A DNA stretch of 64,000 nt, from NCBI RefSeq assembly GCF_002775205.1, contig NC_036450.1:14651479-14715478 (forward strand), in the 5' to 3' direction. Shown here piece by piece: positions 1 to 13,106 of the stretch. This stretch comes from Xiphophorus maculatus (lineage: Eukaryota; Chordata; Actinopteri; Cyprinodontiformes; Poeciliidae). The notes under the pieces are model-generated. The model saw only the letters and a program-made list of their open reading frames with translations, was not told the DNA's origin and ran no database searches. The first letter of the stretch is position 1; the number at the start of each line of letters is the position of its first letter. The position numbers were made by a program, and so were the translations under genes.

Positions 1-3000
1 TACTATACAGTGTGATGCTGTATCGAAGCCTCTCTCTTAGACGTGTCTATACTCGTCCCAGAGGTGCAACAACACACACACACACACAAAAGCTTACAGG
101 CAGCTGCTACTCTTCTCAAAACTGGGAAGACAACAAAGCAGCCGCACTCCTTCAGCTGCAACAGAGCATCATTTAAATCCATGTAAACTTCGTCGTAGCT
201 GCAAAACAGAAGCCTCTGGTATGAAGCGAATCAAGTTAAACAGTTCAAAAGCAGAGCACAGATGTGAGACGCGTATCTGACAAGAGTAGGACTGAGAGCA
301 CCCTGAAAGCACACAGCTGTCAGGTGTGCTAACCAAGAAGTCTAAACACATTCTTCCATCACCGCTAAAGAGTACAGTCAGGTTACTCTTATCACTGCTG
401 CTGAAAAGGCCAGCTGTATTTATGGCCGAGCTAATGCATTGTTATTGTGCTGCATCATGGACGTTCGGGCCAGAGATCAGAACCTGTGGGCCGCTGCAGA
501 AAGATATTGACACTACAATTAGAAATCAGCCTACTATTTCTAAACCGTCTATTGTTCCTCAGAATATTGCTGAATAATGGAGAATTAAAACTGCTTCCTT
601 TTTTCCCCACAATGTAATGCATATATGAATGCACACTATGTATGTACAGGAGAAAACTTGCAGAGAGATCCTGGCAGATTATACTTTACTGAGCAGAGCC
701 TTATGAGAGTCTAAAAACAGAGAGGAAATATTTTGGCCTCGGAATGATCCCAAAGAAGACGGAAGAAAAGTTCAGTGGTGAGAAGTATTTCCTGTATTTC
801 AAGATGTTTTTTTCTTTAAAGTTCCTTGAGTTATTTTTCTAAAATCTTTAACTTCATTCAGTCACTTGGCTAAACATAGATGCTGGCCATAGTTATAAAG
901 GGCGATTACGTTAGCGTTGGGGTCTGTAGGGTGTGTGAGCAGCCTTAACATCTGGAAAACAGCTGTTTTTTTCAGAGTGAGGACAACTGTCTCGGTGAGC
1001 CCGACTTTACTTAACTCTCTCTCTCTATAACAACAATAAAAATCTTGATGTGAGAAGTTGTCGGTTTTTGAAAATAACGGGGGAAGGTATTTGCACATCA
1101 ATGTACCTATGAACTTAAACAGACTCCAGAAAAATGAAAGAAAAAAAACCAACAACTCTGATGTTCAAATCCATTTGTTAAACGATAAGACAGCATATGA
1201 TGGATAGGAAACATTTCAGTGCATTGCTCAGCAGAGCAGCTACAGCCTATTTGGCAGTTTCCTCAATTCTTACATTACACACATTTTTAATCAAAGCAAG
1301 TACTTTGATGAGAGCCTGTTGAGTGCAAAAAAAATATCTAAAATGAATACATGATCGTGCTTTATTCACAGCCAAGATAAATCTATCACAGTCATACAAA
1401 CTCCGCCCCTTAAGCCTTGAGGAAATAGACAAAACTACGGTAATATTCTGGAGACAAGCGGCTAAGCAGGAAACTGTCCTTAATCTGGGAGTAAACACTT
1501 AAGGATAAAAACTAAGTAGAATTAGGTGGTAGCTAGTAAACATAACTAGCTGCATAACTAGCTATGAGTACAGCTATGAGTACCATAGTTACCACTTAGT
1601 TATTTTATGTAGGTAATATTTTTATGAAGTACTGCTACTCATAAAGTATTCTTAAAAATCAGGTAATAAGTGAATTAAAAAATTCAGTAAAGAAAAAGAT
1701 CAAAGATATGTTTTGAAATTTTTTTCTTTATGACTTTCAACATGTTAAATAAACTCATTTATGCAGTGAAGGCAAAAAGAAATATGTAAAAAGGAGAGAG
1801 TAATAATTTATGAGGGAAGTTGCTGAGCTCAGTTTGAGCAATATTGCAAACTACAGACACACGTCATCAGCTCTCAGCATTTTAAAGTCTGAATCAGTAT
1901 CTGAAGAAAGCGCTGAAGAACAAAAACACATGCTCACAATAAACAGCTTTGCTGTCTTTAATCCATGGTCTTATTGCACCTTGCGTTGCGCACCAATAAG
2001 TCACCCACATCCCACGCTTCTGCTATGTTACATTAAAACAACAGCTTTGATCAGTAGAAACATGCAAAGTCCAGCCGACAGACCTGGTGGTTTGAGATTG
2101 TTCTCCAAGATGCTTCAGACACAGCTGATGCAGAATTTAACTAAAGATGAGCAACATGTTCTCTACAAACAATGCAACCCGTCCATTATAAAGTAGTAAC
2201 TCTGCTCAAGGTGAGGACTAGCTCTTACTGGCTCTTCTATGCACTACATAGCGTCGGTGTTAGACATACCTGAATAACAAGCAGCATAATAAGTAAAAAG
2301 AAACTGAAATTTTCAATTTCAGGTCATCTGAATAAAGTAAAAACAGAAAAATGAGTTATTGTTGAAAAAATCTAATTCCAGCCTCCAGCGCTGTCTGACT
2401 CCCACTGGGTTTTACTAGATAAACTAACACAGGAGCTCAGATTGTAAATTGTTGTTTTAAAATGGACTCACCTCTAGAAGTAAAGTTTTCCAGTAAGGGT
2501 TTTTTAACAACTAATTTCTATATATTTTTAATGCATATTAATAAAGAAAGCAATTAGCTATTTTTTTTTACTATCAAATGTAACACTCATATTTATCATT
2601 TTATGAAAATCAAACTGATTTCTGATATTTATAGTTTACTCTGAGGCTAACTACAACCATGAAACCACTGAAACGTCAGAAACAGTCAAACCTAAGCTGT
2701 GTTTGCAAAGGTCAGGATGTGAACACTGTAGAGATTAAATCCAGATATTTTAACTTCTTCACCTACTCCCTGCTGCCTTGAGACCAGGCGAGAATGGGAA
2801 AGAGTGTGAGTAACTTCTTTTCCAGACACATTTGCTGCATTCCTTCATGTATATTTTCAGCTCACAATAGGAGGTAAAAACAAAAAGCAAGAGCAGAGAG
2901 AAGAGGAAACAGACCGACTTGAACAAGGCAGAAGCTTATCAAGCTTTTTGTCTTCCTCTATTTTATTGACTCATTTTGAAACAAACAGATTTTTCATTTG

Positions 3001-4239
3001 TACAATCATGTTCTGTTGCTATAATATTAGATTAGATGTTACAAAAAATACTTTCAAACTAAAAACCCAAATGATCTTGAATGCTCCCACACTGCTGGCC
3101 TTTCGCCTTTCTCTGTTTTAAAACCTGACAGACAAAATGGCATCAAGGATATTAGGTGTTGTTTTGGGACAAACAATGCTGTAACCACACCTTCTGTCCT
3201 TGACGTTGTTGCTAGCAAAGGCCTGCTCGCTACTTCAATGGTCACAAAAGTGTGGGTGTAAAAAGAAAAGAAAAAAATAGATGATGCATCCCAACATTAA
3301 AGAGAATACCCCCCCATCTGTTTTATCTGATAAGTAATAAATCAGCTCAGGATTAAAGATGGCTTTAAAAATAGCCTCAACGTCAATAAAATTACCTAAA
3401 GTTACTCCTACCTTTGGATCCAACTGAAAATGAAAGCCATGTGATGGACTACAATGCAATACCTTTGTTTGAACTGTTTCACTTTGAGTAGACTCAATCA
3501 AAACCAGAAAGTGTAGTGATAAGCAGAGGACAAAGTATTGAGATTATGCAAATACGGTTCAGTAAAGGCATTCAAACATCGCAATATGATTTTACTATTT
3601 TGGTTAGAGACTTATTGGTTGTTACTGCCTGCATTTTGACTGTTTTTGTAATGTTACTGTGAACCATTTTCTGTGCAGCATTTGTCCAAAGACTACTGGC
3701 TCTCTACTACTACCTAAGGGGGATTCTTTCTAAATCTCATTATTGACCTGAAAGCTAAAACACACAGAGTAACCAGTCAATCTGGTCATGAAGGATTAGG
3801 AATATTGGTGGAGAGAGAGCAGAAACCAAAAAGACAGCAGATAAGTGGAGACAAGACAATAGGGAGTCATTTGGTGTTAAACCAGCTCACAAAGGCAAAT
3901 AGCTGGGCTGCTATTTTTGTTTAATGTAGGCTCAAGCCTGTATGGAAGTTCATGTTAAGTTTTTCCACCAATATATAGCAGTCTGTGAGTGGGTGTTCAA
4001 CTTGTGTTTTTTAAAACAACCACAAACTCAAAGTCTGGCAAGAACTTTGACAGTCCTCATCATTTAACAGGCTGCTATTATGCAGGGGAAAAAACACAGT
4101 TTGATCTGAAGAAAATGCCAATAAAGCTAAGTTTGCAGTAAGTTTACAAAAGCAAATTACCAACAGGATATTAGAAAAGGGTAAAGCCTAATCAATGAAA
4201 CTAAACATGAGAACGGATGAAATGTCACAGCGTACTTAC
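1..4239 (-). other. ric1: ric1 intron 2 (partial), no exon recognised
   Basis: This is the part of ric1 intron 2 inside the window. I looked on the minus strand for the next conserved RIC1 segment (the one beginning with the TANGYILFF-like motif) and did not find it, so the remaining exons should lie beyond the left edge. A short CA repeat sits at 70-88. The open frames here, including 1810-2196 plus and 862-1155 minus, have no recognisable domain and AT-rich, intron-like composition. Confidence 0.6.
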
Positions 4240-7200
4240 CGCCACAGCTACCATGGAGTCGTCTGGCTTCCATTCTGCTTTCTGGTAAAAGCCAAACTGG
4301 GCCGCTGCCTTCGCAGACTCAATGTAGCTGACTATCAAAACACTGGGCTGTGTGTGAAGAAAAGAGACATGGAAAAGAAAATGAGTACTTTCAGAACACA
4401 AGGAAACACAGAAAACTAAATGCCTCATGATGTCAAACTTTTCAGCCTCCATTCAACTTAAGAGCAACAAAAGGTTATAGTTTTTTGTGTTTAGTCATTT
4501 TGGTTAAGTTTAAAAACATAGTTCTTGGTTAAGGATAATTAGTGATTTTAAAATGCAGTGTTTGGGGTTGTGTTAGGGTGGGACTTCTCACTCCAGCAGA
4601 GAAAGAGTATATTTAAGAAAGCACCAGGAACACTAAAATAAAAAACATCATAACTTAGATTAACTTTTTTTTTTTAACATCATTGCTTGTATAGATTAAC
4701 TTTTAAAATACCATGTTGAAGTAAGTAAACACCAGAAGGCTAAGATTTAAATCATTACTCAAATAAGCTAGGACGTTTTTAGTATTATGGGCATTGTAAA
4801 ATGTAAAAGATGCCAATAAATAAGTCACTCACTCTGTATTAAAACTGTTCTACTTTGTTCTTCATAATTTGAAAGTCGCAGATTGTGGCAAATTTGGAAA
4901 ACCTGTTTTCAGTGTGAATGAAAGCTTGACCCCACTGTGCTTTTCGTACTGAACACATACATTTCTAAACCACCTCAACACAACAGTACCACCACAGGTA
5001 TCACATCTGCACTAGGATATTTCATGACAATCCACTGTAAATTTTAAAGGTTTCTGTGCCTCCACCATGAGTTTTAGCTTTCCTGTGGAGGAGGAAACAA
5101 TCAGAAATTTTATCTGCTCATCAACAGTATGAGAGGATTTCTTGTAAAACTGTAGCACACCACAGAGCAAGCCATTTGGCTTAATTTTACCCCAGCAAAG
5201 TTTTTTTTTTTTTGCTCTGAAGCTCAATTTTATTTTATAGGTCAAGTTGCGATTATTGTAATTTTATAAACCCCATAAACGGCTCATACAAATTATTTTC
5301 CTAGACATTGTAAAAAATGCATTTTTTATTTGAACTGCAGCTTGAAGAATTTCCAAATTCCACAGTCACACAGCAAATTGAATTTGTACAATTTGGACTT
5401 GTGGACACTTCCCCATGGCTGTCCATGTTCATGAGAACCGAGTAAGTCACATGATTTTATGGGAAACAAATGTAGAATAGACATGATTACATTTTTGTTT
5501 AAATAAAAGGATGTTTATTAAGCTAATGCTTACGCCACATGATAGAGAGAAAATAGTAAATACACACCTTATTGTACCTTTACCTTGTCAGAAGCAGTGT
5601 GTTGTCACATATTATTTACAAATGTTCAACTTTAACTATTAGGTTCTTAGATACAGAAGAAGCTGCTAAAAAAATGAAACCTGGTAGAACTTTAAGGCCC
5701 AAAACCACAATCTCTTGTTTTGTTTTATTCTTTTACTTGCTGATTCTGAGAGCTATGCACCCTGCTGAGAAGTTATTGCAGCTTCATGATCAGAAGTGGG
5801 AAAAATACCTTAATCACACTTTTTATAAAAGTAGTTGGCCTTTTGATGAAAAGGTGAGAAATTGTTCTTTTAGTCACCATAAAAAGACCAAGTACTGCAG
5901 AAAAGCACAAACACCTACAAGTGTGTCAGGTCATGGAATAGGAAAAATGTGTCCATGTGTAATTTTAGATGCAGGGATTCTTAGTCAATGTAATTAGAGG
6001 AGATGGTTTAACTCTTTCTTCCCTATGGTGTTTGTTTCATATAATTAAAATTTAATAATGTCACTGGCATCAACAGAAACCTTTGTCTTCTTTAGAGCTC
6101 CTAATGCGCAAACCACAGTGAGGCTCAGCACTAAAGGATCATAACACAATAAATCTACTGGACTCTTATTTTTGTTCCTGTTCAAAATAGTTTCCTTGAA
6201 AATGATTAAAGCTTTTCTTAATTTATTTTTGTAAAATTGAAACTGTAGTTTTTTCACAGTAAATTAGCATCATTCAGTTCTGAATAAATTTACTCCATCA
6301 ATTCATACTACCATAACATACCTACAAGTTTGTTGTTTCATATCTTCCTACTTCTATTTAGAACTTGTAATAAAAACATTCCATACCTACGTTAAGCCAC
6401 AGTCTGTGAGTTTGTTTCTTTGCAGAATAGTATTTTATTGCACTGAGAAGAAAAAAACTATTTCATTCTATAGTTTTCTAAAATTTTGCAATTCATCCTT
6501 GATTCCATTCATTACAATTCTGATCCTCATTTAGCGCCAGATGATTTTCAAGAAATACAACCGATTATGACTCGATCAAACCAAAACGACTATGACTGAC
6601 TGACCACACAATGCAGGGAGTAGAGTAGGACATTAACAGAGGACAAAAGGAAGTAAGAACACTAGGAAAGAATAGTAGGAAGGACACAAGGAGGGAGAAG
6701 TAAGCAAATGAGATAGAAAAGAACAAAAAGAAGGAAGGAAAACATTTAGAAATACAAATATGTTCTATATTCTTATTTCCATTTGCAGGACAACATTTCA
6801 AATAAAAAAGTAACTGCTGAACTACTATAAACAACATACTTAACATGCTTTGTTTTCGTTTTATCATTTCCTATGTCGCATCAGCAAGACTGAAACATGC
6901 AGTCACTGTTGGTTAACAAAATAATTGCCCTCAGTCTGTGCTTTGAAAATATCCAGAACCACACATACTTATGTGTCTGTGTGACAGAATAGAAAACATT
7001 TATCAATTTGCTGCTCTACTTCACAAACGACTGCACTGCACCTCAGCTGAGATGAGCTGCCCGATTTCAGACTGCGGCTGAAGACACATGAAACTAAAGA
7101 GAGAAAAGATCCTGAATAACAGTTCAGAGAGCATACAAATTTCTGAGTCCATCTTGCTTTAATGCTGCAGACAGAAAGGGAAGGGAAGCAAGACATGCTC

Positions 7201-8993
7201 TAAATCCTGGGTGTGTCTCAGGAAGTTAACAGTTACCCCTTATCCATTGTTACTGCATCTTAATAATATACAAAAGATCTGGAAAACAGACTGCTATAAA
7301 CAATGTGATAGGTTATTGGGTCAAATAACTTCCTTTAAATGAAGGTTTTAGTAAACATCAGTGATGTGCTTCAATATATAAATTTGACTTTAAATAAGTT
7401 GTACAACTTAGCTGTTCTCTGAGCATAAAGAAACTAAAATAATACTGATGTTAAATATTACTGTTGCAGAACTGCAGAACCCAGTTAAACAGCACATTTT
7501 TTTAAAGTTAAGTTTAGGGGCCTTTATAGAACATTTATTTTGATAGGAAAGTGGGTGAAGAAAAAAGAAGATATGCAGACAGCAGCCAGGGACCAGGAAT
7601 CACTCCCAGTACTGTAGCCTCTGCACATGGTGCGTCTATGCTACCATTTGAACCAACCAGCTCCCCAAACAGTACTAAGCTTAATACTAAGCAGGAATTA
7701 AGAGTGAGAAATTGAAATTAATGCAAATCTCAGCAAGTCAAAAAGCTTCCAACACCTGTTTCAGGCAAGAAACACATATATTGTGAGGTAAAAGTAAAAA
7801 CTAATGTGTTTTCATCAAATACTGTTTGGCACAAGGACTAACGTGCAATATTTTTTGTTTTGATCCAACTTCCATGATTTTTTTAGCTGTTTTGTTTTGT
7901 ATATCTTTTCAATATACCTAGAAGTTTATTTTATAGTCCTTTTAAACAAAAAAAGGCCAACCACAAACTGAGTATGCAAATCAGTCTGTGGTTAGGAGGA
8001 TTAAATACAGGCTAATGGTTACCATGCAGCATTATGTGATGTCCCTGCTCAAAAGCACATTAACGAATTAGTGAATGAATGACTGATTTCCTTTTTTTTC
8101 TTTTTTGCCACAAATTGTATGTGTAGTTTTTCCGCCTAAATTAAATAACCTATATGTTGTAAAGTCAAAGACAAAAACACTGGTATGATGTTGGACGAGC
8201 TATCTTGTATAAACACCTTTACATCCTCATTTTGATTCATCTGACCTGTTGAGCCACAGTTATTACTAACTATAACAGTAAAATCTAATGTTTTTTGTTC
8301 CAAATATTTTGTCTACAAAACCCAACTGAAGGATGAGATGAGCACAAAGGTATTACATCTTTGAATAGTAGACTATTACACATTCTGGATGGATATTACT
8401 GTAAACTATGAATTTTAAAAACAGGCTCTTACGAATAAGTAATTGGACCTCTGACAACTGGATGAGAGACAGCACAGTAGAACCATCACTCTACACAGGT
8501 GTGCGGATATACGGCACTCTCAAATGACGCAAAACAACGTCACTTGTCATCTCAGTGGTGAGTGTACAGGTGTAACCATATGCCAACACATCACGGTAAA
8601 AGAAATCTCACCAACCCATGCCTCACTTCTGTAATCTAAATTACCTAGGTTTAAAAAAAAAAAAGTTCTCATAGATATACCCACATTACAGCCATAATAT
8701 AAAGAAAATAAGCGGCTTCCAAATAACGAAGCAGCTTAAATAGTCTGTCGAATGTTTCTTAAAGTGAAACTAGCACTGCTGGCATTGTTGTTATCTGGTC
8801 AGCTGAGTTTTTGAACATGACTGACACCGGGCAGCAGCTTCACTCAACTTACCCGAGAGAACCAGACGCTGAGCTGCGTCTCTGACAGCAAGGCGAAGTA
8901 AAGCCTCTGGGAGCTGGGCTGGATGTGAAAGGGCTCCTCGGCACTCCTCAGCGGACAAAGCAGCCTCCGGGGCCAGCCGGTTAGAAAATACAT
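4240..8993 (-). CDS. ric1: RIC1, guanine nucleotide exchange factor subunit for Rab6 (5' part, exons 1-2)
   Basis: Two coding exons on the minus strand match the N-terminus of RIC1 (KIAA1432). Exon 1 (8993 down to 8853, 47 codons) begins [15 protein letters not shown] and ends at a GTAAGT donor. Exon 2 (4347 down to 4240, 36 codons) begins PSVLIVSY, contains [13 protein letters not shown], and has a CAG acceptor and GTAAGT donor. Both exons are whole codons in length and join in phase 0, giving 83 residues. In the known family, RIC1 with RGP1 forms the Golgi exchange factor that activates Rab6 for endosome-to-Golgi retrograde transport, and this N-terminus starts a WD40/beta-propeller region. 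The start codon is the first ATG before the conserved MYFL motif. The gene is truncated only by the window edge. Its promoter faces exosc2 across about 1.2 kb. Confidence 0.93.
5341..5853 (+). other. unrecognised two-exon coding-like structure inside ric1 intron 1
   Basis: Two exon-like blocks lie on the strand opposite ric1. Block A (5341-5441, 101 nt) is preceded by CTGCAG and followed by GTAAGT; it reads [18 protein letters not shown] and continues to MFMRTE. Block B (5643-5853, 211 nt) is preceded by TATTAG and followed by GTGAGA. The split codon GA|G makes Glu, so the frame is kept across the join. Block B contains a hydrophobic stretch ([15 protein letters not shown]) that could be a membrane segment, followed by a hydrophilic part with one N-glycosylation-type site (NHT). 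A possible last exon starts after TTTAG at about 6097, would stop after two codons and has AATAAA downstream. I do not recognise the family. It may be an unannotated nested gene, an old pseudogene or chance; no start exon was identified, although an in-frame ATG sits at 5317. Confidence 0.3.
7517..7670. repeat. degenerate fish interspersed repeat with tRNA-like end
   Basis: The stretch resembles, in strongly decayed form, a common fish repeat. That family runs from a 'ttgataggatagtg'-type start through purine-rich sequence to a tRNA-like segment ending near 'ctctgcacatggtgcg' and 'gctaccan'. Here the words TGATAGGAAAGTG and CTCTGCACATGGTGCG are visible. The family name is not certain and the copy is clearly old. 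It lies in ric1 intron 1. Confidence 0.35.
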
Positions 8994-9560
8994 GACGGCT
9001 GAAACTCCCTCCTCAACTGCAACAGTGCGGAGATCCTCCTTAAATAGTTTTTAATCTCGATGACACATTAGCGGCCGTTTTCGTCAGATTAAAAACTTTG
9101 GAAGATTCCAGCCTTTGGCACTGCGCAGGTTATCGGTACGCAGATGCCATAAAGATAGATTCAAGCAGCCAGTGAAGCTACGCGGCTAACTTGAAGCTAC
9201 TGAGCGGTCCAAGGGAACCCAGAGTTCCCGAAAACAAAAGCAAAAAGAACCGCTGCGTCTCTACTTAGCGTCCAACTGTGAGATGCAAGCATCAAACGGG
9301 TCGACTAACTTTCGCTCCCAGTGTCGTATCAATTATTTCGGTGTTTTGACCAGAGGTGTCTGTTCACGGCTAAGAGTCCAGTCTTCACTCCACTCTGCCT
9401 CACCGTCGCCATTTTTACAAGCGTCTATCCGACTTAACGCTGATTGGGCGAGACCGAAGAGTTTGCGTGGTGTTGAAATGTGACGTCAGCTTTGTGTTAC
9501 GTGAGAAATGCTGCGAGGAAGACAAAATGGCTCGACGCTGACATCTGGCGGCGAAACAAA
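8994..9560. promoter_or_regulatory. divergent ric1/exosc2 promoter region with CRE and CCAAT box
   Basis: This GC-richer stretch lies between the ric1 start codon (8993, minus) and exosc2 (10177, plus). Visible elements are a perfect palindromic cAMP-response element TGACGTCA at 9481-9488, an inverted CCAAT box (GATTGG, 9442-9447) about 35 bp away, and two YY1-like words (GCCATTTT near 9405 and AAAATGGCT near 9525). Such elements are usual for TATA-less housekeeping promoters. Which gene each element serves cannot be decided from sequence. No TATA box was seen at a sensible distance from either start codon. Confidence 0.5.
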
Positions 9561-9762
9561 GTACCTGCAGAAACAAGAAAAGAAAAAGTAAATGTTTCTT
9601 TTCAATTTCTTAACAAGTCTAAGAAACACACAACAAATATGTCGGAAATTAAAATGTACAATTAAACAAAATTGGAGAAAGCTATAAACCTGCTAGTAAA
9701 ATACCTGCTGTAAACAAAAAACAAAATTCCCACTCCAAAAGTTTACCATCCACAGCATCCAG

Positions 9763-9870
<108 letters not shown>

Positions 9871-10176
9871 ATGGATGGAGGTGGAATATTGCAATAATAA
9901 TCCAAAAATAATATATGGAGAGTAAAAGGGTTGAGTTCCACTCCTTACCTAAAGGCGGCGATGGCACATGGTTTAGTAGAAGCACTCGGAAATGAAACAG
10001 TTATTTGCTTAGCATGGTTCACTCATAGAACAAGTCATTTTAAGCTTACCAAAGTTTGTTTGGACTTTAGAGCTAATATAGTATGTTGTATTTTAAATAA
10101 TTCAATATTTGTCTTAAGTCTGCCGCGGTGAAACATCCAGCTGAAGTTCAGGAGCTAAAGAAAGAAAGAGAGCAAC

Positions 10177-13071
10177 ATGGCTGTGGACATGAGATTACCG
10201 ACTGTTAAAAACTCTATGTCTCTTTCACATTCTGCTGCTGACCGAAAAGACCTGGTTGTCCCCGGAGATGTTATCACTTCAGACACTGGGTTCATGAGGT
10301 ACGTAACGAGTAAAACAGTAAAGGATCCAAAAACAAGTTTTTGGATCCTTTTTGTCATCTCCCAAAATGATAATGAAAAAGTTAATTTTCCTTAACATCC
10401 TTGGAAAAGCCTGGTGTCCCCATTTCAGATAAACATTACAGAATCTTATTATGAGTGCTTTTCCTGGTGTATTTTGCATTTTGTTGGACTTCGCTGGAGA
10501 TCTCCTGACATTTACATTGTTTTATGAGGAGGATAATCAAAAAAAAAGTAACATTGTTATTTGATTAACAACAATTAATAAATCAATTAATAATCTTTAA
10601 ACTTCAGCCTCAAATACTGAATAAATCCTAGATGTTTTTGTGAGGATGGAACAGCAAGTAGCAAAATCACAAACTTAGAGTTTGGAGCAAATCGATTTCT
10701 GCTGTAGATTCACAGATGGTAATATACACAGACGTAGAAATGATATTACTAAATCCAATTACATATTTTCAGACAAAGTCCGCATTGTTTGTGGCTTTTT
10801 GACTCCATATTGACAGTTCTCATTTTCCTCCAGGGGTCACGGTACATATGTTGACGAAGACAAGCTGACAGCATCAGTGGCTGGAGAGGTGCAGAGGGTG
10901 GACAAACTAATATGTGTCAGACCTCTTAAGACGAGGTGAGTCACTGAACTTTGAACACCTGGTGCTTCTAATAACTATGATAATTCGTATGTGCTGCTAT
11001 TACTTAGTTTTATATCTTGTTGTGTTTTCCGGAAAATTCTGCAAATGGATTTGAATTATATTGATTTTTTTTTAATGTTGCAGATTTAATGGTGAAGTTG
11101 GAGATGTTGTAGTGGGTAGAATTACAGAGGTGAGAATCTATTTTTACTCCTTGCACTGTACAAAGAAAATGGAACTCCAAATGTAAAAAAATAAATAAAT
11201 AAATTAGTTAACTTGTTAACATGTAATCGAACTAAGTTTGTCAGACTTAATTTATTTATGTTTGTTTAACATGACAACTTAATAAACTCAATATGTCTAC
11301 TTGGATAAACTTAATTTGATTACTTCTAATAAATCAACTCAATTTTCTTAAATTGGATCACCTGTTTTCTTTTTTTTTGGAGTAGAAATAACATTTGTGT
11401 AATTGTTCTTCTTTCTCAAAAACTGTTGGTCCTCCATTTGTGGTAAAATGTAGGTTCAGCAGAAGCGTTGGAAGGTGGAGACCAACTCCAGACTAGATTC
11501 TGTCCTTTTGTTGTCATCTGTCAACCTGCCGGGAGGAGAACTGGTGAGATTATCGAAATGACTTTGATTTTGTTTAGTCATTTTTGTGTTACAGTATTTT
11601 CTGAAGTGTTTGATTTCACCTTTTAGAGGAGAAGATCAGCAGAAGATGAGCTCACCATGAGAGAATACCTTCAAGAGGGCGATCTCATCAGCGTAGGGCA
11701 TCATTAGCCTTTTATTGCCTCTGACTTATATCTTACCGTATTTACCGTTTCCAAGAATAATGAGCATTTTTACAGTTTCCTGTAATTTTTTTTTTTTAGG
11801 CAGAAGTGCAGTCTGTTTTCTCAGATGGAGCCCTGTCACTTCACACTCGTAGTTTAAAGTATGGAAAAGTAAGTTTTAGTACGCTACAATTATTTCATGG
11901 AGGTTTTCTTCTTTCTATGTTGTATTGTGATAATATGCTAAGTGATGACCAGTTTACCACCTAAATGCAATTCTAAGAGGTTATTTTTACATTTCTTATC
12001 TTTATCATTAAAAGTTGTTTTTTTTGTGTGTTAAAATTAATTAAAGATCACTTTGCATTGCTTTCAAATTTTTAGTTGGCATTTTACCTCAGGATCTGTT
12101 TGTCCTCTTTCTCTCAGTTGGGTCAAGGAGTGCTGGTGCAGCTTTCCCCATCTCTGATCAAGAGGCAGAAAACGCATTTCCACAACCTACCCTGTGGTGC
12201 ATCCATCATCTTGGGGAATAATGGATTTGTATGGCTGTATCCCACGCCGGGACAACAAGAAGAGGAAGCTGGCGGCTTCTACACCAGTCTGGAGGTACTG
12301 GTGTAAAAGAACCCACAAACACCAATCTGGAGAAAAGCACTGAGAGACCCCAGCTCTAATTATTTTCAAATATAACCACAAGTGAACTGTGCTTAACTGA
12401 GGTTGTTTTTGTGTGTGTGTCCTGTCTCTGTCCTCTCAGCCTGTGAGCCTTTCAGATCGAGAGGTGATTTCACGGCTTAGAAACTGCCTACTGGCTTTGG
12501 CGGCTCATAAAATGCTTTTGTATGACACAAGTGTTCTCTATTGCTACGAGTCGTCTCTGCAGCACCAGGTAGGAATCACAAGGTGTTCTGCAGAAGTCCA
12601 AAATGTACTCTATAAAGAAGAAACAAAGTTGTATTAAACAAATTGAATGTGAGGCAATTGTGCTGAAATGTCTGCACAATTGAATTGAAACATTTTTTTT
12701 CTAACATCTTGTCAGAAGATGGGTCTATTATGCATGGTACAGTTACAACTATAATTTATTTGTTAAAGTATTTAAATGACAGTTTTTTTCCTTACTTTTT
12801 TTTTTTCAAATACAAGCCTAAACATCTTGAAGTGCCATTGCACATGAGGGTTTTTTTGGGGCGGGGAGGGTTGTTTATGATTTTCCCTTCATAGCAGAAT
12901 TATTGAAATATTTGAGCTGTTTGCTTTTATATAAAGATTAGTGTAAATTGCTTATTCTCAATAAAAGCTTCTTTTATCTATTCGCTGCAGGTCAAGGACG
13001 TCTTAAAACCAGAAGTGATGGAGGAGATTGTAATGTTGACACAACAGAAGCTGTTGGAACACGAGAGTTAA
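10177..13071 (+). CDS. exosc2: EXOSC2 (RRP4), RNA exosome cap subunit, complete
   Basis: Nine exons: 10177-10298, 10834-10935, 11084-11129, 11454-11543, 11627-11692, 11800-11868, 12118-12294, 12440-12568 and 12991-13071. All have GT-AG borders and joining phases that keep the frame. The 882-nt CDS encodes 293 aa, the same length as the human protein. EXOSC2/RRP4 is one of three S1/KH subunits capping the nine-subunit RNA exosome; it threads RNA towards the nucleases during 3'-5' processing and decay in nucleus and cytoplasm. The order is an N-terminal domain (LVVPGD and TDTGFMR-type motifs, about 26-65), an S1 domain (about 76-160, with VGRITEVQQKRW) and a KH domain (about 165-260, with GNNG at 198-201). 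The start ATG follows AGCAAC and precedes MAVDMRLP, as in orthologues. No disabling change was seen. Confidence 0.97.
10320..10351. repeat. perfect 15-bp-arm inverted repeat in exosc2 intron 1
   Basis: The arms AAAGGATCCAAAAAC and GTTTTTGGATCCTTT are exact reverse complements separated by two bases, 21 bases downstream of the exon 1 donor at 10299. A transcript could fold into a tight hairpin next to the 5' splice site. It could equally be the trace of a mobile-element footprint. Confidence 0.9.
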
Positions 13072-13100
13072 GAAGGCACAAAGTATCTAACCAAAATTAA

Positions 13101-13106
13101 AATAAA
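13101..13106 (+). terminator. exosc2: exosc2 polyadenylation signal AATAAA
   Basis: A canonical AATAAA lies 30 bases after the exosc2 stop codon (TAA, 13069-13071), with T-rich sequence downstream. It implies a very short 3' UTR of roughly 50 bases. Confidence 0.75.

Larger units (their letters stand above)
4348..8852 (-). other. ric1: ric1 intron 1
   Basis: A 4.5-kb AT-rich intron with good splice sites at both ends. It holds two items listed separately: an unexplained exon-like pair on the plus strand (5341-5853) and a degenerate interspersed repeat (about 7517-7670). I see nothing else that can be supported in it. Confidence 0.85.

Noticed and set aside
5572..5997. 141-codon frame taken as a single-exon gene
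   Set aside because: Its start and end run through likely intron sequence; the central part fits better as an exon bounded by 5643 and 5853.
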